The notes: generated from the letters alone by a model not told the origin. Positions 1 through 4,037 are shown, counted from the first letter of the stretch. The stretch is 5,344 nucleotides of DNA from an uncultured Lachnospiraceae bacterium (GCA_902463835.1 CABQGZ010000275.1:1-5344), one strand, 5' to 3'. Numbers and translations are program-made.

Positions 1-57
1 CAGGCGGCGGTTCATCTCCGCCATGGTGCGAAGCTGGGTAACTTCGTTCGGCATCAT
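1..57 (-). CDS. 5' end of a phage-type gene, truncated by the window edge
   Basis: Only the first 19 codons are inside the window; the product begins MMPNEVTQLRTMAEMNRRL. The start ATG (57-55) overlaps the TGA stop of the 199-aa gene upstream in an ATGA arrangement. An AGGAG ribosome binding site lies 8 nt before the ATG, so translation is probably coupled. The visible residues look helical and show no recognisable domain. A second ATG follows immediately (54-52) and could also serve as start. Function unknown. Confidence 0.75.
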   Translation of the reverse strand, partial: MMPNEVTQLRTMAEMNRRL

Positions 58-653
58 TTGGATTTCTCCTTGCAGGGATTCACGTCGGAATCGTAAACCC
101 ACTGACCCAGGCCACAGCGATTTTCGTAACGGTTACATCCCGGGGCGATACGAATAAGTGTGACGGTTTCACCGATGTCAAACCAGTGGTTGAGAGATTT
201 CCCTACGATCACAAACTTGTCCCCGATCTTCGGCTTGCTCTCTTTGGGCTTGTCCTCCTTGCGCTTCTTTTCAAAAAGCCGCTCAACGGCGACCCTTGCG
301 CCCTCCGCTCTGCTGTAGGTATCCTTCGGATTGCACCGGGCTTCTGCGGTCTTCACGTCCCGCCCACCCCGTTTCAGGGCGGCCGTGGTAATCATCCCGT
401 CAAAGCGGAGTTCCACTGTGCAGGGTTCCCGCTCAGGTTCCGCAAGGCCAGCGATCATGTCTTCGTACCAGCACCAATGCCCAAGAAAATCGTCGCGATA
501 CTCCTCCATGCAATAGTAAACTCCTTCAGCGTTGATTCCGGATTTTATGATCGTCATGGTCTTTCCCAGATGCTTGTCCATATAAGGGTTCCAGCACCGC
601 TGCGGCCTCTTGCTCACAATCCGCACCTTATCCCCAACTTTGTATTTCGCCAT
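54..653 (-). CDS. 199-aa phage-type protein with two similar beta-barrel-like segments
   Basis: The start is ATG at 653, preceded by AAAGGAG at 7 nt spacing. The protein has three parts. Residues 3-68 form a small all-beta, SH3/KOW-like segment opening KYKVGDKVRIV and closing with HWCWYEDMI. Residues 78-129 form a middle segment (TVELRFDG, then LKRGGRDVKTAEARCNP, then a helical stretch). A lysine-rich linker (128-142) leads to a second barrel-like segment (142-195) opening KIGDKFVIV and closing with GQWVYDSDV. The two ends share the pattern KxGDKxxIV, then GxTxTxI, then W..YxxD, suggesting an internal duplication. Similar 'KVGDKVRIV' openings are common in small phage proteins of Clostridia, but no catalytic residues are visible and the function is unknown. 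It overlaps the next gene by 4 nt. The SH3/KOW comparison rests on residue pattern only. Confidence 0.85.
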   Translation of the reverse strand: MAKYKVGDKVRIVSKRPQRCWNPYMDKHLGKTMTIIKSGINAEGVYYCMEEYRDDFLGHWCWYEDMIAGLAEPEREPCTVELRFDGMITTAALKRGGRDVKTAEARCNPKDTYSRAEGARVAVERLFEKKRKEDKPKESKPKIGDKFVIVGKSLNHWFDIGETVTLIRIAPGCNRYENRCGLGQWVYDSDVNPCKEKSK

Positions 654-696
654 AAATAACTCCTTTCAATTTCGGCATTCTGCCGTAGATTTCAAA

Positions 697-987
697 TCAC
701 TGCCATTCCCTCGCAAACGCCCGTATCTCCTTCTCAGAGTACCCCAGTGTTTTCAGGATCACCGCCGGGTCGGGGTGGAGGGTGGTCACCAGCTTCCGAA
801 GGACGCTTACCCGCATTTCGGTTTTTCCTTTCTGGTAGTTCAGCAGATTTTGGTACCCCTCGCCGATTCTTTTCCCAAGCGCCGACGCATTATCGCTCTG
901 AATCCCCGCCAGGGGACAGCAGCGGTCGATTTCCTTCCAAAAATCTTCCACTGCGTAGCGCTCGGCATACTGCCGGATTCTTGGCAT
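697..987 (-). CDS. 96-aa small HTH-like phage protein
   Basis: The start is ATG at 987, directly abutting the TAA of the gene upstream, with AAGGAGG 8 nt before it. Residues 12-71 fit a divergent XRE-like four- to five-helix bundle: helix 1 about 14-22, helices 2 and 3 around 31-50 (DNASALGKRIG then YQNLLNYQKGK), and helix 4 about 60-70 (VSVLRKLVTTL). A C-terminal segment HPDPAVILKTLGYSEKEI follows. The layout matches small regulators seen in phage early regions, but the turn between the supposed recognition helices is poorly conserved, so DNA binding is a moderate inference. No promoter is obvious directly upstream; it is probably expressed from the leftward early transcript. About 40 nt holding only a ribosome binding site separate it from the 199-aa gene. 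Confidence 0.8.
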   Translation of the reverse strand: MPRIRQYAERYAVEDFWKEIDRCCPLAGIQSDNASALGKRIGEGYQNLLNYQKGKTEMRVSVLRKLVTTLHPDPAVILKTLGYSEKEIRAFAREWQ

Positions 988-1158
988 TTAAGCTCCCTCC
1001 TTGTCCTTGGGTTTGTCGGCCTCGGCCAGCTCCATACCCACGGCCAGACCGGCGGCGTAGGTTTCGGCCAGCCTTGCGGCCATCTCCCGCTTGTCCACCG
1101 GGATGCTGTTCAGAGCCTTTGCTGCGCTCTCTGCGCACCGTTTGATTTCATCAGGCAT
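988..1158 (-). CDS. 56-aa small alpha-helical protein of unknown function
   Basis: The reading frame is open from an ATG at 1188, but that codon has no ribosome binding site. An AAAGGAGG lies just before ATG 1164 (too close) and 8 nt before ATG 1158, so 1158 is the supported start and the product begins MPDEIKRCAESAAKAL. The 56 residues are almost entirely predicted helix, with an Ala-rich amphipathic centre (REMAARLAETYAAGLAVGME) and a charged C-terminus (DKPKDKEGA). No domain is recognised. Its start overlaps the end of the upstream membrane-protein gene in the form ATGCCTGA, and its TAA touches the ATG of the following gene, so the three are probably translated as a coupled block. Confidence 0.75.
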   Translation of the reverse strand: MPDEIKRCAESAAKALNSIPVDKREMAARLAETYAAGLAVGMELAEADKPKDKEGA

Positions 1159-1273
1159 TTTCATTTCCTCCTTTACTAAATTTTTCATTCAAGCTGAATA
1201 CCAGCTCCCCGACGATCATGCCGCACAGGGAGACGAGCAAGAACACGAAAAGGCTGATTAAAATGTACGCCGT
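1151..1273 (-). CDS. 40-aa single-span membrane protein with an apparent ACG start
   Basis: This frame encodes one strongly hydrophobic helix (residues about 3-23, AYILISLFVFLLVSLCGMIV) followed by a polar cytoplasm-like tail (GELVFSLNEKFSKGGNENA), a common design for small phage membrane proteins. The TGA stop (1153-1151) overlaps the ATG of the following gene in normal operon style. A good AGGAGG lies at 1283-1288, but the codon 9 nt downstream of it is ACG (1273-1271), and no ATG, GTG or TTG lies between the in-frame stop at 1282-1280 and residue 10. Either the start is a rare ACG, or an ancestral ATG has mutated or been misread. The only alternatives are an internal GTG (residue 10) or ATG (residue 19), both of which would destroy the membrane helix and lack a binding site. 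Function unknown. Confidence 0.6.
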   Translation of the reverse strand, partial: TAYILISLFVFLLVSLCGMIVGELVFSLNEKFSKGGNENA

Positions 1274-1289
1274 TGCTGCTCACCTCCTG

Positions 1290-1318
1290 TTGATTTATCC
1301 GGCGCACCCGCTTATAAT
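1290..1318 (+). promoter_or_regulatory. sigma-A promoter for the zinc-ribbon gene
   Basis: The -35 is TTGATT (1290-1295), the spacer 17 bp, and the -10 a perfect TATAAT (1313-1318). Transcription should start near 1325, about 39 nt before the ATG at 1364. The predicted start falls at a small palindrome, ACCGGT (1325-1330). The -35 lies next to the ribosome binding site of the opposite-strand membrane-protein gene. Confidence 0.75.
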
Positions 1319-1363
1319 GTTCATACCGGTCGGATGGCCGAGTACAAATAAGGAGGCACGTTT

Positions 1364-1642
1364 ATGGATTTCAAAGTTTTGATATCGTGCGAGAAATGCA
1401 AGTGTTCTTTCGAGTTGCGTCCAGAGGCTTTCAAAAACCGGCCATCAATGGAATGCCCGAATTGCGGGCAGGCGTTTCCGGTTGACGTCTATGAGCAGCT
1501 GAAAGCCGGGGTCATTGCGCTGGGAAACGTTCCGGAATGTATTGAAACGGATACCGGAACAGCCCCAAACGGATCTTTGTTTACCGTGCGAGTAAAAAGC
1601 TATGGTATGATGCACGATTTGTTTGGAGCCAGCGAAAATTAA
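1364..1642 (+). CDS. 92-aa zinc-ribbon protein, oriented against its neighbours
   Basis: The start is ATG at 1364 with AGGAGG (1351-1356) at 7 nt spacing and a dedicated promoter at 1290-1318. The N-terminal half is a four-cysteine zinc ribbon: C9-x2-C12 and C31-PN-C34, with the second knuckle CPNCGQAF typical of small zinc-ribbon domains. The C-terminal half (about 40-92) is mixed and shows no recognisable motif. Zinc binding is well supported by the cysteine spacing; the role is unknown, and nucleic-acid or protein contact are both possible. It sits alone on the plus strand between leftward genes and shares its stop with the converging 65-aa gene (TTAA at 1639-1642 supplies TAA on both strands). 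An own promoter in opposite orientation is typical of an independently expressed 'moron' gene, but this is inference. Confidence 0.85.
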   Translation: MDFKVLISCEKCKCSFELRPEAFKNRPSMECPNCGQAFPVDVYEQLKAGVIALGNVPECIETDTGTAPNGSLFTVRVKSYGMMHDLFGASEN

Positions 1643-1836
1643 ATAATCGCCTTTCGGAGACGGCTTTTCGCAATGGCCAGCAACATTTCTGCTTGTTGGA
1701 GCGAAAGGCCGTTTCCCATTAGAATCTTGCAAATTTCGTCCGGGATTCTCTTTCGCTTGTCTTCCGGAATGCTTATCAAAACTTTTTCCGGCTGACTGTC
1801 CTGCTCAACTTTTGCAATCACTTCTTCCATTGTCAT
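1639..1836 (-). CDS. 65-aa small helical phage-type protein
   Basis: The start is ATG at 1836 (AAGGGGG at 8 nt) or two codons later at 1830 (GAGGG at 7 nt); the two products differ by only two residues. The protein is charged and helical, with PEKVLISIPEDKRKRIPDEI in its first half and a C-terminal helix LSLQQAEMLLAIAKSRLRKA, which resembles small proteins common in Firmicutes phage early regions. No catalytic or binding motif is visible and the function is unknown. It lies 13 nt after the 68-aa gene and probably shares its transcript. Confidence 0.75.
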   Translation of the reverse strand: MTMEEVIAKVEQDSQPEKVLISIPEDKRKRIPDEICKILMGNGLSLQQAEMLLAIAKSRLRKAII

Positions 1837-1849
1837 TCCCTCATCCCCC

Positions 1850-2056
1850 TTAATTAAACACAGCTACCAGTGCATAGGCCGACTGGCTAAATACCGGCCG
1901 TTTCCCGTCTTCGAAGTAAACGCTGAAAACGGCGACATCAAAATCTGGTCTGCACGTACAAGCGGCTTTCCCGATTACCGTAGTGGTTACTACTCTTTCC
2001 ACGTCGTCAAAATCAATCGCTTCCCCTTTTTCTTTGTCGAACAGGCACACAGTCAT
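1850..2056 (-). CDS. 68-aa protein of unknown function
   Basis: The start is ATG at 2056 with GGGAGG 9 nt upstream. The sequence opens MTVCLFDKEKGEAIDFDDV and continues as alternating beta-type segments (VERVVTTTVIG, FDVAVFSVYFEDG, YALVAVFN), suggesting a small all-beta or alpha/beta fold. The cysteines at 4, 33 and 35 do not form a recognisable metal site. It lies 48 nt downstream of the Cro-like gene and is probably the second gene of the leftward early transcript. I do not recognise the family. Confidence 0.75.
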   Translation of the reverse strand: MTVCLFDKEKGEAIDFDDVERVVTTTVIGKAACTCRPDFDVAVFSVYFEDGKRPVFSQSAYALVAVFN

Positions 2057-2104
2057 TTAGAACCGCCTCCCTTCTAGGCTTGTCCCATTAAGATTCACCT
2101 TCCG

Positions 2105-2302
2105 CTAAGACGAGGACGCATTGGAAATGAGGCTGTCCACTGTGACGCCGAAAAAGTCCGCAACTTTTTTTAGGTTGTCAACATTGGGGGACGAGCTTCC
2201 CCACCCTCGGATTGTTGCGTTTCCAAAACCAAGTTCCCTTTCCAACCTTGCAACGCTGATTCCGCGCTCCTTGCAGAGTTTCTGGATATTGTCAAGAATC
2301 AA
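2105..2302 (-). CDS. 65-aa Cro-like XRE-family DNA-binding protein
   Basis: This is one HTH_XRE domain and little else: the product reads (M)ILDNIQKLCKERGISVARL, then a helix-turn-helix through residues about 16-35 (ISVARLERELGFGNATIRGW), helices 4-5 (VDNLKKVADFFGVTVDSLI) and a short Ser-rich end. The frame is open back to an ATG at 2344, but that ATG has no ribosome binding site and the extension would overlap the repressor promoter. The TTG at 2302 has AGGGGGTGAG about 7 nt upstream and gives the usual MILDNI start. It is the first gene behind the strong leftward promoter at 2432-2460, after a leader of about 120 nt carrying operators O2 and O1. Size, position and orientation opposite the repressor indicate a Cro-type early regulator. 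Its CKERxIxxxxLEREL segment closely matches the repressor's first domain (CKERKIPISKLERDL), as expected if both read the same operators. Confidence 0.85.
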   Translation of the reverse strand: MILDNIQKLCKERGISVARLERELGFGNATIRGWGSSSPNVDNLKKVADFFGVTVDSLISNASSS

Positions 2303-2337
2303 GGTCTCACCCCCTCTCAATTTTTTCGAGAATGCTA

Positions 2338-2366
2338 TTGACATTTCTTAGAGAATAGTCTAAAAT
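2338..2366 (+). promoter_or_regulatory. rightward promoter for the repressor operon
   Basis: The -35 is a perfect TTGACA (2338-2343), the spacer 17 bp, and the -10 TAAAAT (2361-2366, 5 of 6). Transcription should start near 2373, giving a leader of about 130 nt before the repressor ATG at 2503. Operator O1 lies inside the spacer. The promoter fires toward, and its transcript passes through, the leftward promoter at 2432-2460. Confidence 0.75.
2348..2362 (-). promoter_or_regulatory. operator O1, in the spacer of the repressor promoter
   Basis: The minus strand reads TAGACTATTCTCTAA, differing from O3 at one of 15 positions. With its right flank it forms the inverted repeat TTAGA-N6-TCTAA (2348-2363). 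It fills most of the spacer between the -35 and -10 of the rightward promoter, so a bound protein should block that promoter; this fits repressor autoregulation or Cro control. Confidence 0.7.
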
Positions 2367-2409
2367 ATGAATTGCTACAGACACATTGAGACCGCCGTTT
2401 TGATTTCGG

Positions 2410-2423
2410 TTTTTCTCTAAGAA
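2410..2423 (+). promoter_or_regulatory. operator O2, variant copy between the two promoters
   Basis: TTTTTCTCTAAGAA shares the core TTCTCTAA with O1 and O3. Its TTCTCTAAGAA (2413-2423) is the exact reverse complement of 2345-2355, which spans the left part of O1. The site lies about 2 to 15 bp past the predicted start of the leftward transcript. It is less like O1 and O3 than they are like each other, so it may be a lower-affinity or cooperative site. Confidence 0.55.
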
Positions 2424-2431
2424 CTGAGACC

Positions 2432-2460
2432 ATTATATAGGCTATTCTCTAATTTGTCAA
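2432..2460 (-). promoter_or_regulatory. consensus leftward early promoter for the Cro-like operon
   Basis: Reading the minus strand, a perfect TTGACA (2460-2455), a 17-bp spacer and a perfect TATAAT (2437-2432). Transcription should start near 2425 and run left into the Cro-like gene. Operator O3 occupies the spacer. This is the strongest class of sigma-A promoter by sequence, so repression must normally hold it off in a lysogen. Confidence 0.85.
2438..2452 (+). promoter_or_regulatory. operator O3, in the spacer of the leftward promoter
   Basis: TAGGCTATTCTCTAA matches O1 at 14 of 15 positions. It lies wholly inside the 17-bp spacer of the leftward promoter. Relative to that promoter's direction it has the same orientation as O1 has in the repressor promoter. 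Confidence 0.7.
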
Positions 2461-2502
2461 CCCCTATTTTAGGGATTTCTCGAAAAATTATGGAGGTTGC
2501 CT

Positions 2503-3162
2503 ATGAACACTGTTGAACTCGTGAAATCGATATGTAAGGAACGCAAGATTCCCATCTCTAAATTGGAAAGGGATTTAGGGTACGCAAATGGATATATCGG
2601 GCAACTCAGAAAAGGAACTTTCCCCTCAAACAGGCTGGCAGAGATAGCGCAGTACCTCTCTATCCCAACCTCTTATTTAATGAATGGTGGAAACGAGGAC
2701 GAAAAAGAACAGCCCACCAGAGGGGAGCTGTCCGAAGCCAAGAAAGCTATGTATGATGTTGAATTTTGTGAACTTTGTCGTTATGCACAAAATAACAGAG
2801 GTGATATTGTGTTCTATGACAGGTTTGCATATCTGTGTAAACAAAAGGGTGTGTCCGTAAGCCGCGGCGCCCTAGAAGCGGGGATTAGCAAATCCCTTGT
2901 AACAAAGTGGAAAACAAACAATACGGAGATCCCTTCTCCGGATGTAATCGGAAAACTAAGCAAGTATTTCGGTCTCCCTGTCTCTGAATTGCTTGGCGAA
3001 GAACCATCAAAAACTCCTGGCGAAACAGAAAAAGCCCCGATGCCTAATGACATCGGGGAGGAAAATATTCTTCGGATGTACCGTTCTTTGTCTACTGAGG
3101 AAAAAGGGGCGTGGTACGCTTACGCACTTACACTGAAAGAAATGCAGAAAGAAGGAGAATAA
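2503..3162 (+). CDS. 219-aa phage-type repressor with two XRE domains
   Basis: The ATG at 2503 follows GGAGG (2492-2496) by 6 nt; a TTG two codons earlier is too close to that site. Residues 4-62 are an HTH_XRE domain (CKERKIPISKLERDLGYANG in the helix-turn-helix, then LAEIAQYLSIPTSYLM). A charged linker (63-102) leads to a second full XRE domain at 104-165 (FYDRFAYLCKQKGVSVSR, then SLVTKWKTN, then IGKLSKYFGLPVSELLGEE). A Pro/Glu-rich linker and a helical tail at 188-214 (ILRMYRSLSTEEKGAWYAYA) follow. There is no S24/LexA-type peptidase domain, so RecA-stimulated self-cleavage is not expected. It probably holds lysogeny by binding operators O1-O3 and oligomerising through the tail. Clostridial phage repressors usually carry one XRE domain; two suggests a fusion of adjacent regulators. 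The stop is 2 nt before the next ATG, so the two genes are coupled. Confidence 0.9.
   Translation: MNTVELVKSICKERKIPISKLERDLGYANGYIGQLRKGTFPSNRLAEIAQYLSIPTSYLMNGGNEDEKEQPTRGELSEAKKAMYDVEFCELCRYAQNNRGDIVFYDRFAYLCKQKGVSVSRGALEAGISKSLVTKWKTNNTEIPSPDVIGKLSKYFGLPVSELLGEEPSKTPGETEKAPMPNDIGEENILRMYRSLSTEEKGAWYAYALTLKEMQKEGE
2798..2811 (+). promoter_or_regulatory. internal ribosome binding site and GTG before the second XRE domain
   Basis: Inside the repressor gene, GAGGTGAT (2798-2805) lies 7 nt (from GAGG) before an in-frame GTG (2809-2811, Val103). Initiation there would give a 117-aa protein, (M)FYDRFAYLCKQKGVSVSR and onward, that is a complete XRE regulator plus the C-terminal tail. The position exactly at the domain boundary suggests a remnant or still active start of a once separate gene. 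No expression evidence is available. Confidence 0.45.
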
Positions 3163-3164
3163 TT

Positions 3165-3392
3165 ATGGGTATGAAGGAAACAACCTATCAGGTAGACTGC
3201 CCGATTACCGGCAGACCCGAAAATGTCTTTATTCGCTCCACGCTGTGGGAAGGAGTGTTCATCGCCTCCTTTAATGGCTGCAACGGTCAGTGGAGCAGCT
3301 CCCCGGAATGTGAAGCGTGCCGGAAAGCCGCTCAGGCCAGGTTTGCCGAAGAGCATTCAGGATTACCGTCAATCCATTGGAACAGGCCTTGA
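3165..3392 (+). CDS. 75-aa cysteine-containing protein, second gene of the repressor operon
   Basis: The start is ATG at 3165, with AAGGAG (3152-3157, inside the last repressor codons) 7 nt upstream; the frame is open 18 codons earlier but only in overlap with the repressor. The product has cysteines at 12 (VDCPITG), 39 (FNGCNG), 49 and 52 (CEAC), compatible with a small zinc site, and a Lys/Arg/Ala-rich helix after the CEAC (RKAAQARFAEEH). I do not recognise the family. Its last 122 bp overlap the end of the converging 115-aa gene. Coupling to the repressor suggests expression in the lysogenic state, and hence a lysogeny, immunity or accessory role; this is inference. Confidence 0.75.
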   Translation: MGMKETTYQVDCPITGRPENVFIRSTLWEGVFIASFNGCNGQWSSSPECEACRKAAQARFAEEHSGLPSIHWNRP

Positions 3393-3618
3393 GGAATGCT
3401 TCCTGGTTAAGCTCTGCGTACCATTTGATTCGGCTCATGGCTTCTTCCAGCATTCCCTGCTGCGTGAGCCAGCCCAGATCGTGCAGAATCCATGCTGAAA
3501 ACTCCAATGCCTCCGGGTCGAGCTTTTCTACGGTGCTCTTTTTCATCGTTGGATGGAATAGCTTTTCCCCCTGCTCTTTGGTTAACTCAAGTTCCATAGA
3601 AGTTACTGGCTTACACAT
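3271..3618 (-). CDS. 115-aa helical protein, second gene of the SOS-boxed operon
   Basis: The start is ATG at 3618, three bases after the TAA of the 58-aa gene, with GGAGG 8 nt upstream lying in the end of that gene. The protein is largely helical: MELELTKEQGEKLFHP, LDPEALEFSAWILHDLGWLT, LEEAMSRIKWYAELNQEAFL and NGLTVILNALRQTWPERL, followed by a low-complexity Cys/Ser/His-containing end (about residues 100-115). No known motif is visible. The last 40 codons overlap the converging 75-aa gene; because the final 15 or so residues look unstructured, the functional part may end near residue 98. Being co-transcribed with the 58-aa repressor-tail-like protein it may act with it, but function is unknown. 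Confidence 0.7.
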   Translation of the reverse strand: MCKPVTSMELELTKEQGEKLFHPTMKKSTVEKLDPEALEFSAWILHDLGWLTQQGMLEEAMSRIKWYAELNQEAFLKACSNGLTVILNALRQTWPERLSGTLHIPGSCSTDRCSH

Positions 3619-3621
3619 TTT

Positions 3622-3798
3622 TTACACCTCCACAGTTGGTTTTTCGTTGGTTTCATCACTTATTATACCACAATCTGCGGTTTTATCAAGTGGTGGCCGT
3701 TTGGACAGCAGATCGGAAAAGAAGCACAGAAGCCTCCGTTTGTTTTCATCTGTTAATGTCCGGTAAACGCTGATAAATCCCTTTTCGTCCGCTGTCAT
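3622..3798 (-). CDS. 58-aa protein resembling the repressor C-terminal tail; candidate SOS-induced regulator
   Basis: The frame is open from ATG 3825, but that codon lacks a ribosome binding site. ATG 3798 has AAAGGAG at 8 nt and is the supported start. Residues about 7-30 (GFISVYRTLTDENKRRLLCF) resemble repressor residues 189-211 (ILRMYRSLSTEEKGAWYAYA): both carry YR[ST]L[ST]xExK followed by a hydrophobic helix. Such segments commonly end clostridial phage XRE repressors and are likely oligomerisation helices. There is no HTH. The rest (ADEK at the start, a polar C-terminus ending in NEKPTVEV) is featureless. A perfect LexA box lies 30 bp upstream. A plausible but unproven role is an SOS-induced antirepressor that forms mixed oligomers with the repressor. 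A general DNA-damage accessory protein is the main alternative. Confidence 0.75.
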   Translation of the reverse strand: MTADEKGFISVYRTLTDENKRRLLCFFSDLLSKRPPLDKTADCGIISDETNEKPTVEV

Positions 3799-3823
3799 TT
3801 CTACCTCTCCTTTACTTTTTATC

Positions 3824-3853
3824 ATTATCGAACGCCTGTTCGGCTTATGTACT
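3824..3853 (-). promoter_or_regulatory. possible promoter of the SOS-boxed leftward operon
   Basis: On the minus strand, GATAAT (3829-3824, 5 of 6 to the -10 consensus) follows a weak AGTACA (3853-3848) by 18 bp. The LexA box would lie in the spacer and touch the -10, a standard layout for SOS repression. An alternative -10, TATAAC (3860-3855), would place the box just past the transcription start. Neither has a good -35. Confidence 0.4.
3829..3842. promoter_or_regulatory. perfect Gram-positive LexA (SOS) box
   Basis: CGAACGCCTGTTCG is a perfect palindrome with arms CGAAC and GTTCG and a 4-nt centre, exactly the known Bacillus/Clostridia LexA site CGAAC-N4-GTTCG. It lies 30 bp upstream of the ATG of the leftward 58-aa gene. 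The motif match is seen directly; that LexA controls the operon is inference from position. Confidence 0.85.
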
Positions 3854-3950
3854 AGTTATAACATACTATCTGTCCAATAAACCGGACTAATTAGAAAAAT
3901 GCACAAAAATTTTTCTTTTCGTTGAAATTATATGTCGAACGTGTTATTAT

Positions 3951-3985
3951 CTTGAATGAAGATGACGATTAAACTTTGATTCAAG
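3951..3985. repeat. 7-bp inverted repeat in the AT-rich intergenic region
   Basis: CTTGAAT (3951-3957) and ATTCAAG (3979-3985) are perfect inverted copies 21 nt apart, directly upstream of the A/T tract that precedes the NYN promoter. It could be a regulator site or chance in AT-rich sequence. Confidence 0.3.
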
Positions 3986-4002
3986 AAAATTTTTAAAAGT
4001 GG

Positions 4003-4031
4003 TTGACAAATCGTCCAACGGTGCGTATAAT
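4003..4031 (+). promoter_or_regulatory. perfect consensus promoter for the structured leader and NYN gene
   Basis: A perfect TTGACA (4003-4008), a 17-bp spacer and a perfect TATAAT (4026-4031), preceded by an A/T-rich tract (about 3983-3998) that could act as an UP element. Transcription should start near 4038. No copy of the switch operator lies in it, so it is probably active in the lysogen. Confidence 0.85.
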
Positions 4032-4037
4032 AACGGT

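Noticed and set aside
186..1179. Long plus-strand frames across 186-659, 610-1179 and 747-1145
   Set aside because: They lie opposite well-supported minus-strand genes, lack ribosome binding sites and have Pro/Arg/Phe-rich compositions without domains.
1291..1363. A leftward promoter for the genes below 1273
   Set aside because: The best pair, TTGTAC and TATGAA 16 bp apart on the minus strand, is weak; read-through from the 2432-2460 promoter is simpler.
1648..1672. Terminator between the convergent genes meeting at 1640
   Set aside because: The possible hairpin has only three pairs, a mismatch and two weak pairs, with a short T run; too weak to annotate.
2303..2344. ATG at 2344 as the start of the Cro-like gene
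   Set aside because: It has no ribosome binding site, it would place coding sequence over the repressor promoter's -35, and the added residues are unlike XRE proteins. TTG 2302 has a good site and the usual MILDNI opening.
3891..3901. Fourth switch operator (TTAGAAAAATG)
   Set aside because: It agrees with TTAGAGAATAG at 8 of 11 positions only, lies in AT-rich DNA and is not placed in a recognisable promoter.
3936..3949. Second LexA box at CGAACGTGTT
   Set aside because: Only the left arm CGAAC is present; the right arm reads TATTA instead of GTTCG after the 4-nt centre.
3956..3979. Tiny ORF starting ATG AAG ATG upstream of the NYN promoter
   Set aside because: Seven codons, no ribosome binding site, and no conserved feature to support it.
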